The notes under the pieces were generated by a model. That model saw only the letters and a program-made list of their open reading frames with translations, did not search any database and was not told the DNA's origin. The position numbers and the translations under genes were made by a program. Shown here one piece after another: positions 44,036 to 54,724 of a DNA stretch of 64,000 bases; position 1 is the stretch's first letter; each line of letters opens with the position of its first letter. Source of the stretch: Yponomeuta sedellus (Eukaryota; Arthropoda; Insecta; Lepidoptera; Yponomeutidae); the NCBI GenBank assembly GCA_934045075.1, contig OW203722.1, positions 17,081,486 through 17,145,485 of the forward strand, read 5' to 3'.

Positions 44036-45957
44036 AAGTAAAATCGAAATTTGCTCACCATTACTTAATCAATAATTTTAATTTATTATACATAATGACT
44101 TGACATACGAAGATTCAAGAACAAAGTAGAACTTTAGAGCATTCAAACGAAACTAGAGCTTCCAAAACTAGTTATTTATTAACATTCATATATTACCTTC
44201 ATCAAGTAGGCGGCCTCAAACCAGTACATGCAATTATTATAATTTAATTTTGAGGTTCTAAGCACCTTAATAAAATTAAGCACTAAAGTTATTGCGTATC
44301 AGAAACAATTCACTTTGGAAAAAAATATAATTAATTAATAACACAAGCATAATTTGTGACAAATCATATCACATTATTTGCTAATTTTATAACTTTAATA
44401 TTTATTGTATGTAAATATACTTATTATAGTGTATATTTGAATCTAACTTAAGTAGGCGTTGACATCTGAGTAACAGTGTTTATCAGTAGTTCAGATGTCA
44501 TCGATTTTTCTGTAATAAATATACGCAATAGAAGCCTCGATATTATGGCATAATAAATGTATTTTCTTTGTTGTTAGTGAATAAAATTAGTAGATTTAAA
44601 AGTAGTAGTCATACGTGATATCAAGATGTGATAGAATATGACCAAAATTACGTCACACGCACCAAATTAACGAAGTTCGATTTCCAAATCCTGATCTCAT
44701 CGATTTGCTTTATTATGCCTAATACAAATAATTGGATCTGAAAATGCACTTAAAAGTCAAGACGTTCAGTTCTCAATGCTCCCTGGATATCCTGCAAGCT
44801 GGCGGGACCACCACGTAGAAAATAAGACGTCAGGCAAATTGAATCGCATCAAAAGGAACGAAAGTCCGTGAGAGCATTAGAATCGTGTGGTCCCTGCCCT
44901 TCTTGCAGTAAATAAATAAATATAATTCCGAATGCGCGCAGTTTCTGGTGTATTGCGGATCGACCACGTGACTGATGTACTGGGCCTTTCATGCACAGGA
45001 TGATCGTAATATTAAGTTTCCAAAATATGGTGAAATGTTTAACTATTGTTGAAAATAATAATTTAACTACTACAAGCTAAAAAAGTTTTAACTCAATATT
45101 TTTTTATAATTGCCTTTGTAAATGACATATTTTTAATCATACATAATTTGTATGAAAATTATATATATAAGCTTTTTTTTAAATTTAAAGAAAGAGCTTT
45201 GATATAAAAGTTAAGTGGACTACACAATATTGCCACAGCAGCAACGATCTTGTTACTTTAACAAATATTATCAAAACTACGCACATTTTAAGCACATAAT
45301 ATTTTAAGCCCAGTTTACATTTACCATAATATGAGACAGGTACTAAGTGCAAGCCGCTCTAAGGGAAAATATAACGGTTTTTTTTTCATTAATTAGGTAC
45401 ATATTCGAAAATCTGTCTGCATTTTTTGTGTGAACAATTTTTGGAGGATCCTGTATACTTTTCTTTTCAATGAAATCTGCCTAGTTGTGCAAAATAACAT
45501 GCAGAACCAACTTAGCCGCGTATTGCCCCACGACAACTTATTGAAAAACGTACAACATTTTACAGCGTCGATCAAAATCAGATCACGCTGCGTACAAACT
45601 GTCCCAGAGTTCAAGCAGTTCAATTCATCCGTTACCTCAAAGCCCCGGTGGTCCAACCTTCAAGATGATTAAATTAGGCCACAGTTGGATATAACATGCG
45701 AAATGATATACAATGAGCGGCGTCCGAGTCCGCATAATGAAGCAATCAAATAGCTTCCATTCCATTGTACCCGAGCCGATACAGGAGAATCGAATCTACA
45801 GGATTACTCTGAAAGTAATTTAGTTTAAAACTGTGATTTTAGGTCTATGTATGAATCAGAAAGGGTTTTTTCTTAGAATTGAAATTTGGAGAACAAATTA
45901 ATTGCAGATTAATCCTGTTATATTGTAGGACCTGTTTTTCAATCCCAAAATTTACTC
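44036..45957. other. Unique AT-rich region
   Basis: Overlapping opposite-strand open frames at 45393-45672 show no motif. 44750-44930 ends in 'taaataaataaatata' and could be an unrecognised retroelement remnant. Confidence 0.35.
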
Positions 45958-46007
45958 GATCATCAACGTGTTTCAGAAGGGACCTGCTTCTGAAACACGT
46001 TGACGAT
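45958..46007. repeat. 21-bp hairpin
   Basis: 'catcaacgtgtttcagaag' and 'cttctgaaacacgttgacg' face each other across a 7-bp loop ('ggacctg') with one mismatch; weaker pairing continues outward. No known RNA family is recognised. Confidence 0.8.
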
Positions 46008-46029
46008 GTAGAAAAATTTGTAAAAAAAA

Positions 46030-46211
46030 CATTACATAACGCCTGTGTCCCAAGGGGAGATGCAGAGACCAGGAACAGCCACTTGCCACGCCCCTGACAT
46101 GTCACCTTCGTTTCATAAACGTTCATCAACGTTGGATGCGCGCATGCTGGTTTCGGGTACTTTTTATCTTGCCTTTTGCTAATGCATCCCCTATTTGGTC
46201 AAAGTGTGTCA
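46030..46211 (-). mobile_element. Retroelement 3' end (family G) copy 2
   Basis: Read on the minus strand: 'gaccaaataggggatgca', 'gataaaaagtacccg', 'cctggtctctgcatctcccc' and 'cacaggcgttatgtaatg', the same order as 22703-22874. Here the tail is a single 'ttatgtaatg' and not a long array. Confidence 0.7.
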
Positions 46212-46282
46212 GCCTGGGATGTAAATATTTACATAAATTTATAAATATAATAATACTGTCTTTGTAAATATTGTTTGTCTAT

Positions 46283-46318
46283 TTTTACCTGGCATATAAT
46301 AAAGAATATTCTTATGTT
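46283..46318 (+). mobile_element. LINE 3' terminus
   Basis: 'ggcatataataaagaatatt' followed by 'cttatgtt' matches the terminal 30 bp or so of the LINE 3' UTR at 29384-29415. Extreme 5' truncation, or a chance similarity. Confidence 0.45.
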
Positions 46319-46379
46319 ACGACTATCTTCAAACTAAGTTAGTAAAACAAAATTAAGAAAAACCAACAGATTTTTTTAA

Positions 46380-46445
46380 TGCATAGCCCTTCTTTCACAA
46401 GGAGAAGCTTACTTACCACGCATGCCCACTGCAGATTGGTAAAGC
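46380..46445 (+). mobile_element. Decayed retroelement tail (family N-like)
   Basis: 'gcttacttaccacgc' and 'atgcccactgcagattggta' resemble the family N/RTE-dependent element at 62685-62805. Old copy. Confidence 0.35.
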
Positions 46446-46576
46446 GAGTAGATATGTGATAAAATGCACGCATATAGAGACCCATGTGCTGTCTACTATA
46501 TATGTATACACGTCCCCTAATATCGTTAATGTTCGTCATTTAATTACCTAAAAATTATTAAAAGCAATAAAAAATA

Positions 46577-46772
46577 TATTCTTTTTAATGCACTTCTTTT
46601 TAACCCGTGCTAAGGACAATTTTAAAAATCTATTTGGAGGCTAAAAATTCCACCCATGCCGGTGAGTCGTCCATTAGCTCAGTTGGAAAGAGCGCTGGCA
46701 CGGATAGCCAGAGGTCGCGGGTTCGAATCCCGGCATGGGTGGAATTTTTAGCCTCTAAATAGGTTTTAAAAA
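46577..46772. mobile_element. Family B foldback SINE with intact tRNA-like core
   Basis: The left arm carries the inverted outer tail ('taacccgtgctaaggacaat') and inverted inner tail ('ggctaaaaattccaccc'). A plus-strand tRNA-like core follows (46669-46740) with box A 'ttagctcagttgg' and box B 'gggttcgaatcc', stems gctc/gagc, ctggc/gccag and cggg/cccg. It ends with the forward inner tail 'gcctctaaataggtttt'. Near-identical flanks ('gcaataaaaa' and 'ccaataaaaa') may be the target duplication. By the outer tail it is a minus-strand insertion with the tRNA antisense. Confidence 0.85.
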
Positions 46773-47939
46773 CCAATAAAAATGTTTGATTATGCAAGCG
46801 AGACTACATGGTAGACATGCCAACGGTTTGGCACTGTATTTTGTTTAAAATGTTATTTTTGGCTTCAATTCGATAATGTACTAGACATCAACGCGCGCGC
46901 ACAGTGTATGGTAGAGAAGTTCGTTACATTTGGGCGTGAATTTGGCGATTACGTTATATTTAGTATGCTTAAGGAGACGTGTACAGACAGCCAGTACATG
47001 GTACTTTACATGCATGCGTCCACTCTATTCCGTTACGGTACGTGTGACTTAGCAACAAAAACGTAAAGTTCGAGCTGGTGTCAATTGTCCAATGGAATGA
47101 ACTTCCACAAAAAATATGTTGATATGATAGAAGATGCAATATTAAAAGATAAATAAAACGTTGTATCTTTTTTCCCTCTGACTAATACTTTTCACTAATA
47201 CGTTACAACATGTACGTTACGCCCTAAAATGTATGAAGCGTTTATAATATTTGCGCTATTTCGTAAAATTATGTTTTTATGCTAATGCACCCTTTTTAGG
47301 AAACGTCGAAAATTCAATAAAAAAACACAATACTAAATGTTTTTTTTAATTTTTAGAGTAACTTAATATTGCGCATAGTTTGGGTTTCTGAAAACCCAGA
47401 AAAAAGTATTTTTACGGTTTTATTTAAAAGCAAAAATTTGTTTTTTTTTTTTAAAGTCTTCTGTGGTATATAATACCACTTTCTGAATTCAACGTTCGTA
47501 CTGTGTTATGTACTACAATGCCAGCGATAACAGCTTTCAATCAACTCCACCAATAAATACTCCAGAGTGAGGCCATACACTTACGTTTTTCGTTTCGTTG
47601 AAACGTGAATCGGGACGTAATCGGCCGCACCGCTTTGCATACAGTAATCCTGTTCGGGATACTTAGTGCGCACAAAAAGTTGTTGAATTTTAAAATCCCT
47701 CTTCAAAGCAAACATTTGACGTTTCGAGGGAAATTGAGCGGAAGGCCTTTTTGCCTTCGCATTCTCTCCCATCTGAATCTGGCCTAACTGATTTATTATG
47801 CCATTTGATAAGTGGAATCCTAACATTTAATTCCTCAGCAAATGCTTGAAAGTAAAAACTAGGTTTGGACTTCATTTTATGTGCATTCCTTGTATTTCCA
47901 TTAAAACATTTGGAAGTTCCAAATTCCTGGTCCGTGAAA
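46773..47939. other. Unique sequence
   Basis: Overlapping open frames on both strands at 47581-47826 have no recognised motif. No repeat matched. Confidence 0.35.
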
Positions 47940-47991
47940 TTTTTATATAACCATGTATGTATACATGTATACATACATGGTTATGTAAAAA
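47940..47991. repeat. 52-bp palindrome
   Basis: 47947-47984 is a perfect 38-bp palindrome centred on 'catg' within alternating 'tgtatgtatacatg' DNA. After one mismatch the pairing extends to 47940 and 47991. The following 48000-48060 continues as 'tacatacata...tatgtatgtg', so it may derive from an inverted microsatellite. Confidence 0.85.
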
Positions 47992-48493
47992 ATTACAATA
48001 TACATACATACGTGTTTGTATGTATGTGTATATATATACCATGCATGTATAAATGTATGTTCCATGTACGAAATGCTGGCGAACGATTTATCAACGGTCA
48101 AGTTCACCACATAATTTACGTGTTCTCGCTTAAATTTATAGGCCCGGATCTCACGGCCAATATATTTTTAAATCCGCGGGCATCATTGTGCCATCCAGCC
48201 AGTGACAATGTCAGAAAGGCGCTATTGTACACACGCTTCCAAAATATGAGTTAGACAGTTGAAAGGAACGTCACAGCGACTACAATGCGAGGTATTTCAT
48301 TCCGATCATAACCTGACGTGTGGTCGAATGTGTCGATACCTTCGGAGATTTATATCAGACAACGCGATTTTGGAAACGGCAGTGGGTCAGTTTAATTTTT
48401 TTGGTAAAGATGAAGGTTTTATACGTTTGTATCGTAAGGCCGTAGAATTGCATTAATTTTCATAGTTTATGAAAACATAACGTAACATAAACT

Positions 48494-48566
48494 GACGCAT
48501 GTATCGTTGGTCTTTGCGAACCAGAGGGGTAGGCAGAGACCAGTTACCAGTGACTGCCATTTGCCG
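48494..48566 (-). mobile_element. Family G fragment, reverse half
   Basis: The minus strand reads 'ggcagtcactgg' and 'tctctgcctacccctctggt', the 3' half of family G as at 22830-22860. Confidence 0.6.
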
Positions 48567-48653
48567 TATTTTTTTATGATTCATACCTACTGTACTATGT
48601 TCAAAGTTTTATAATATAATCCAGAAATATCCGGTAAAACGAGCATGCGTACT

Positions 48654-48765
48654 TCGACACACTGGGGGATGCATTATCAAAGGTCAAGATAAAAAGTACC
48701 CAAAACCGGCGTGCGTGCAACGACTAAAACCCTAGTGTCTTAATCTCTAGGATTCAGGTGTGAGT
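48654..48765 (+). mobile_element. Family G fragment, forward half
   Basis: 'gggggatgcattatcaaagg', 'gataaaaagtaccc' and 'ccggcgtgcgtgcaacgact' match the 5' half of 22703-22874. With 48494-48566 it makes an inverted pair from a single element type. Confidence 0.65.
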
Positions 48766-49003
48766 TCTTAGCTGCTTAGATTAAACAACTTTTAATCTGA
48801 GAGCGTCGACTATCACACGATTTAAAAAAAACCCGTTTCTTTAAATTAGAACTGGTATCTTACTAATTTTTTTATTGAAACTGTTCCTTATGAGGAGTTG
48901 TTCAAACGTTTTTCAGGTTTTGCTTTATTTCAATAACGGTTAATGAACGGTTGTTGTACAATGTAAAGGTTGATCAGCCGATCAGCCGATCACGCATAGA
49001 CAG

Positions 49004-49227
49004 TATAGTCTGTTAGCTTTTATACCTCGGGCTATAGAGAAGGCTTCGGTTTTCGTCAGAAGCACACGACTGTAATACTACTCCCTGCTCTGTATAAAAC
49101 TTTTCTGCACTATTTTAAAAATTATGTAAATTTAAGTGTCATATTAGTTCCGATATTTCTATTACACGAATATATCCGATTCTATCCGATAGTAGCCGAG
49201 GTATATTCTACAAGCTAACAGACTATA
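49004..49227. mobile_element. TIR element (family T) copy 1, 224 bp
   Basis: The left end 'tatagtctgttagctttta' with 'tacctcggg' and the right end 'ccgaggtatattctacaagc' with 'taacagactata' are inverted repeats of about 33 bp. The interior ('aaggcttcggttttcg', 'gtcatattagttccgatatt') is shared with 50759-50949. No coding sequence, hence a MITE. The outermost TATA may include a TA duplication. Confidence 0.85.
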
Positions 49228-49272
49228 CCTAGTTAATTTATTTGCAGATCACATTTAAGGCAACAAACACGT

Positions 49273-49321
49273 TTAAAATTGTCCTTAGCACGGGTTAGTG
49301 CATTAAAAATAAAAATAGTAT
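49273..49321 (+). mobile_element. Family B outer tail, 49-bp 5'-truncated insertion
   Basis: 'ttaaaattgtccttagcacg' through 'ttagtgcattaaaaataaaa' is flanked by an exact 8-bp duplication 'aaacacgt' (49265-49272 and 49322-49329). It contains only the outer tail. This shows that the outer tail is the 3' end used for target-primed integration. Confidence 0.85.
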
Positions 49322-49329
49322 AAACACGT

Positions 49330-50239
49330 AAGTGCCTCCTAAGTTGCCAATCTTCTACTCGATAAAACATCAACAATGAATACAATTTCTCAGACAGTTT
49401 GGGTGCTAAGTTGACTTTTACCATCGGCGTTTTTGAATACTCGCCGAGGAGTATCGGACCCGCCCTGAGCGAGCGGTGTCTTTTACATCTCATTGTGCGC
49501 CGTAACGATACTAATTTTATTTATTAGCTACTTTTATTACTTGTCAAATTGCGGAATACTACACTTTTGTCACAGCGTGGGCGCCGTCTTTCTATTGAAG
49601 TGTGTCAAATCGATTGGTTTCTCCACGTAGTCCTCGGTTTTCGAACGCATCCATTGTTTTAAGCGGCTTTCTTTTTTTATCAAATTATCGGGCAACATTT
49701 CGATTCTGCCAGTGCATTCCTGCCAAAAAAAACAATAACTGGAACAGTGGCCAGCGTGCTAATGAGTGCATGTAATCTTCGCTTGCATCTCTTTGCGCCT
49801 GCAATTTGGTGAGGCGTCGAAAGATATCGGTGTAATATCGTACCACGAACCTAAATACTCGTCTTGCTCTTGTTTTATTTGTTCCGATCTTCTTTTGTCT
49901 TATTTCATCAGACTTTCTCGTCGGTTTGTTGTTTGGTTTTACGTATCTTGTAGCAAGCCATGCTTTGCGTATCGGTATACAGAGTGTAACTAAGTATTTA
50001 AAAACTCAGGATACGTTCGGACTAAATTCGCGACCGTTTTGCCATTAATTTTTATGTCGTTAGAAGTAATTTTTTTCCGCTATTTTGAGGTTCGAGGCTA
50101 AAAGTTGTTCGTAATAACGCACAGAGCCTCAAATGTCCGCATATGTACGATTTCATGGTTCAATAATTATGTAGAAACATTTGTTTAAGAGTAAACTATA
50201 ATTCATATTACTATAACAGGTATTTACGTAATTATATTT
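49330..50239. other. Unique sequence
   Basis: A 75-codon open frame (49766-49993 +) without recognised motif. No repeat matched. Confidence 0.35.
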
Positions 50240-50425
50240 TTGACCCGCGGCTACGTCGGCGTTAAAAATATCCTATGGGAACGCGTCACGGATAGCGATA
50301 CTTGGTCTCAACTCAGTATTGTCTATCCGTGCCATGTTTCGTGCAAACCCGTTTAGCCGTTACTCCGTGATTGAGTAACAAACATCCAAACATCGTCACA
50401 AACCTTCACATTTTTAATATAAGTA
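50240..50425 (+). mobile_element. Dispersed repeat (family L-like) copy 2
   Basis: 'gacccgcggctacg', 'aaaaatatcctatgggaacg', 'cgtttagccgttactccgtg' and 'atttttaatataagtag' follow the layout of a common lepidopteran retroelement 3' region. The first 10-20 bp of the family are missing. Confidence 0.6.
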
Positions 50426-50758
50426 GTATACTATCAAGGTATACGTGCATCATATATTGATTTAAATTCGTTTAAAACGGGTTCATTCAACAATCAATAT
50501 CAATACAATCTATCAAATGTCTAGCTTGAATCGTCTACACCTTGACCCGGGTCAATAGCTAGATAATTGATGTACATAGCATCTTATAAGGTCGGCATAC
50601 ACTGGTCAGTAACTGGTGACTTAAAACCACCCTTACGTGGTATGGCCCAAATGAAAAGAGACGGCGTTCAAAAAAACAAAATGCATTTTGTTAGCCCTCA
50701 GTTTCTCTCAGGAGTATTGGAACTTAAGATGGAACATTCAAAAAAGCATTATCTCATG
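50426..50758. other. Unique sequence
   Basis: An open frame at 50567-50797 runs into the TIR element and shows no known domain. Confidence 0.35.
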
Positions 50759-50949
50759 TATAGTCTGTCAGCATTTAGAATATACCTCGGGCTCTAGAAT
50801 AGGCTTCGGTTTTCGCCAATTTTCGCCGGTTTTCGTACTGATGATCGAGTTCTGATTTCGAAATTAAGTGTCATATTAGTTCTGATATTTCTATTACACG
50901 AATATATCCGATAGTTGCCGAGGTATATTCTAAAAGCTAACAGACTATA
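50759..50949. mobile_element. TIR element (family T) copy 2, 191 bp
   Basis: The ends 'tatagtctgtcagcattta' and 'aaaagctaacagactata' and the interior 'gtcatattagttctgatatt' match 49004-49227, in the same orientation. It is about 33 bp shorter inside. Both copies are followed by 'cctagt'. Confidence 0.85.
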
Positions 50950-50954
50950 CCTAG

Positions 50955-51032
50955 TGGTTCCTTCCCACATCTAGTGTGAGAGAAGATGCCACTGAACAAG
51001 TGGACACTGTATAAATCATCTCATTACATAAA
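50955..51032 (+). mobile_element. Family M tail fragment, copy 3
   Basis: 'cacatctagtgtgagagaag', 'atgccactg' and 'ctgtataaatcatctcatta' match 5705-5760. Confidence 0.55.
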
Positions 51033-51283
51033 TCCAAAGGCCCCATAATAATAAGTTATCTAACTATAGGAAGATATTTGAATGACTAACGGCTCACACG
51101 CAATATAACTAATACAACCTCTAAAAGCACTATAATCTTATATGGAAGAATTTTAGCTTCCAGTGTTAGAATATTTTGTGCATGTTTTTTATTAAATAAA
51201 CAGTTAATTTTTTTATGTCGTATTGTTTTCAAAATGCATCATTTAACCTGTTAACTGTAGACAAATGTAATAATCCATGAAGT

Positions 51284-51415
51284 TAAAAAGGTTTTATTCA
51301 AAGTAGCATAAAAACTGCGACGTAATAAACGTGTTAAATTAGGAGTCCATTTCAAAATCCAGATAACTATGCAGAAAAAATGGATAGAGCTCCAAATTTA
51401 GTGTTTTCAAAATCC
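51284..51415 (+). mobile_element. Dispersed repeat (family E) copy 2
   Basis: 'aaaaaggttttattcaaagt', 'actgcg', 'gtccatttcaaaatcc', 'aaaaaatgga' and 'ccaaatttagtgttttcaaa' match 21913-22056. Confidence 0.75.
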
Positions 51416-51507
51416 TTAATTAACTGAGTTTACATAATTATAATAAAACGTACATTGTACTGGGTTTAATTCCAGACATCATTGTCATCTAAATAACCCT
51501 TCATGTT

Positions 51508-51710
51508 TTTTAAAACCTATTTAGAGGCTAAAAATTTCACCCATGCCGGGATTCGAACCCGCAACCTCTGGCTATCCGTGCCAGCGCTCTACCAATTGAG
51601 CCAATGGGCGACTCACGGCATCCGTGAAATTTTTAGCCTCTAAATAGGTTTTAAAAAAATTGTCCTTAGCACGGGTTAGTGCATTAAAAATAAAAATAGT
51701 ATAACCCTTC
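51508..51710 (+). mobile_element. Family B foldback SINE, tRNA antisense, 15-bp target duplication
   Basis: The element is bounded by an exact 15-bp duplication 'ataacccttcatgtt' (51493-51507 and 51711-51725). From the left: inverted inner tail 'aaacctatttagaggctaaa', antisense tRNA-like core (box B complement 'ggattcgaaccc', box A complement 'ccaattgagccaat'), forward inner tail 'gcctctaaataggtttt', then the outer tail 'gtccttagcacgggttagtg' ending 'aaaaatagt'. As the outer tail is the 3' end, the tRNA core is inverted relative to the integrated strand. The complete duplication argues that this arrangement integrated as one unit. Confidence 0.88.
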
Positions 51711-51725
51711 ATGTTATAGTAGGCC

Positions 51726-54044
51726 TTTTGGCACAAAGTGTACATTTTTTTAACTGCGTTTCAGGCAATATCTTCAGGGATCAGAGATATTAAAAGCAAA
51801 TTAGGCTAATTGCAATGCAAATTGACATTGTAGCTGAACCCTTTTGGTAGTTAATTTTGTAACTTGCGCCCACCCCTAACATCTGCCTACCCCGTGCCGG
51901 CGTAATCAAAATAAAAATATTATTTTAGTAGATTTATTCGATAGTGCCCGGCAGATGTGTCGACGTGTGCATATCTTCTTCTCCCTCCCTCTTTCTTTTA
52001 GAAGTTTAACCACCGGAACTGGCCCTTACATTCGTATGAGTATGGTGTTTCGTTTTTTTCATCACGAGTTTTTCACATATATTTTTTCTCAATGCACTAT
52101 GACTCACCTCAAATGGGTATTGCACATATACAGAAGTAAAGTTCTCTTCTAAGCAAAACACCTTTACTCATTTTCTTTGGACAGCTCATTGTGTTGGAAA
52201 GGGTTTGAGGGTCAATACTATGTCAGCTTCCGTGCAGTTTACGTTTTGTTTTTTATTTTGATAGTAAATATCTCCTTTGCGAGACCTGTCATTCATAATT
52301 TAATGCATACTTTGTAAGAAAAGATCGCTTTCTGCATGCATTTTTGGGTACATCGTGAGTTTTTCGAAAGCAAAAAAGATCTCAAAAAATGTATAACCAG
52401 TTACAATGCAAATTTTAATCTAAGCCCTCATTTCTAAGTTATTACATCGGAGATAGGTACTTAAAATTAATTAATTTCATAGATTTAAAGTTAATCTCAC
52501 TTATCATTATGAGTTATGGGCTAGTCTTTTAGTTTCCTTTAATTATTGCCAGGGCGCAGAGAAGACGGGTTCTTGCATGATACTATTGCAAACATACATT
52601 TGCGGATTATAGTCGAGAATCCAAGAGAATATTCATCTGATTCTTCTTGAAAGTCGTCAATCAAACTAAAAATTACGCGTTTTATGAATATCGCCAAATT
52701 ATGTTGAAATGATGGGCTGAATTAATTTTCGTTCCACATTTCATTAATCACACATGTTCGTAGGGTTATTCTTGAAATGGCATGAAATATGATGTATTTA
52801 TATAAAGCATTACATAATCTAGAATCGTAAATATAAACTGTAAAATCACTCAACGTCGAAGACACATTACATTATGTAAACCTACTTAAATCTATCGTAC
52901 AAAAATACTACTTTCGGGAGGGGGCATTGCCTACTACCGAATAAACAAAGTACATTTGATCCAGCCTAGAATGTGCCATTTCTTTTGCTGAAAAGACCAA
53001 CTAAGCTTTTCCATCCATCCGCGCGTGTTGGGGACTACCAAACAAACATTACCAAGTAAGTAGCCGCACAAAGTACCCACCGTCTGTTACTGATCGGATT
53101 AACAGTATTTACTTCTTGTTTCGCGCCGCCTCGCACTACTTATCTCTTTAATGTGTAAATTAATTTAAATCGACCGCTGGAGCGTGAAATTCCCATCGCA
53201 CCAAGGAGACAGATTAATGCTATAGGTACGAGCATAGGATTCTAGGATTCACTGTAAGCCTGCACACAGAGTAAGTATTAATTGCAGTAAGCAGTAGTGC
53301 TCAAAGTACAAAGTTTTTGTAAGGCCATGCCATCATTATAGTTTTTATATACATATAATATTAGTCTTAACACCGACGTGATTTGAAAAATGCTTTGTTT
53401 TTTTTTTGTTCATATATTTGGTGAAAATAGTGATTACATCGTATAACATTACTTAGTTTTAAAAACTCATGGTTGTAATTCTTTTTTTCTGGCTGTGCAA
53501 TAAAGTTCTTAATTTATTTATGTAAGTAAACTTTGAGTTTGAGTTTACTAATGTTAAAAATACTATGATATGAAAATAATAAGATATTCGAACGCGCAAC
53601 GTCGTAATGCGGCAAAAGAACAAAAACAAAGTATCAACAATTTAGAGAGATGCAGGGCAATATTCGGACTACCGACCAGCCTGCCATCTGGGCCCAATTT
53701 CATTAGAACTTCAATTTCTGACTTTCGAGAATTTGTGTAGGGGAACTGCTACGGAATGTATATCGAAATTTTGTAATAGACTTTGAACCGTAGTTGAAAT
53801 GAAACGTAACCCTGAACCTTGAGTGGATACAGAGTGGTAACAAATTTTTTTTTGGGGCATCGCTGCTGTCAGGCACAAAGTAACCAACAATGCTGAGAAT
53901 TAATTACTATTTGTGGGCAGGACCCAAATCCACAATGTAACTCAGTATGATATAGGTACCTCGGTTGGTCCTGCCTGCTTAGTAGATGCTCAGCAGTCCG
54001 GTTATTAATTAATTGTTATGCAAGTTACGTTACGATACTTCTTT
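51726..54044. other. Unique region
   Basis: About 2.3 kb without matched repeats. 'gggcaggacc' faces 'ggtcctgcct' at about 53917-53979, a weak snap-back. A 65-codon open frame at 51955-52152 has no motif. Confidence 0.4.
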
Positions 54045-54210
54045 AAAAAACCTATTAAGAGGCTAAAAATTCCACCCATGCCGAGATTCAAACCCGCTAC
54101 CTCTGGCTATCCGTGCCAGCGCTCTTTCCAACTGAGCTAATGGGCGATTCACCGGCATCAGTGAAATTTCGAACCTCTTTACAATATTCCCTGTATTACT
54201 GTATTCTGCA
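54045..54210 (-). mobile_element. Family B SINE, full length with leader, 10-bp target duplication
   Basis: On the minus strand: leader 'gtaatacagggaatattgta' and 'aggttcgaaatttcactgat', a sense head with box A 'ttagctcagttgg' and box B 'gggtttgaatctc', and the inner tail 'gcctcttaataggtttttt'. The flanking duplication 'atacttcttt' is at 54035-54044 and 54211-54220. At 166 bp this is the best model of the simple form of the family. Confidence 0.88.
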
Positions 54211-54220
54211 ATACTTCTTT

Positions 54221-54498
54221 TCACAACAAGGTATTTCTAATTAACACCGGTTGATGTTGAAAGATGTATTTAGAGAGTAATGAGAATACCAGCTCATTAC
54301 GATCAGCCTCTTAATTATGCCCCTTTAAGAAGGCAGAACAAGTAAAACAAACTAATGGGATAACTTTCCACTTGTATCACTCAATTGTAATGAACTCTGG
54401 TAGGTAATTTTTATAATTGATACTTTCGTTAACACTTGCTTACTAATATAATGTTTATATTTACATAATGTACATAATATTAAAAATACATTTGATAG
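54221..54498. other. Unique sequence
   Basis: No coding or repeat signal recognised. Confidence 0.4.
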
Positions 54499-54502
54499 AC
54501 TC

Positions 54503-54723
54503 TGTGGCAGCATCACAGACTGTTCACGCCACAGTTGCTATGGAGATAACACTTCAGTCAAAAGCTCGCAACGAATCTGCCGTTTTAAAATCTTTATTAT
54601 TTTCCTTTATTATTTACGCATTCTTGTAAATATTGTAAATACGTTAGAGTTAGGTTTGAATAACACGCATCTGTAAATACTGCATCAAGTTCTATCATTT
54701 CAACCTGCAACAACAATTCTACA
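54503..54723 (+). repeat. 5' LTR
   Basis: 221 bp, TG...CA ended, matching the 3' LTR along its whole length. The interior sequence after it starts in the middle of the integrase zinc-finger and not at a primer-binding site. Confidence 0.93.
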
Positions 54724-54724
54724 C

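Noticed and set aside
46669..46740. Possible functional tRNA gene with good boxes A and B
   Set aside because: The same core occurs about ten times in the window with SINE tails and target duplications, the anticodon loop lacks the invariant T before the anticodon, and the T stem has a mismatch.
47865..48254. 129-codon open frame
   Set aside because: It runs through a palindrome and tgta-rich DNA, and the peptide has no known motif.
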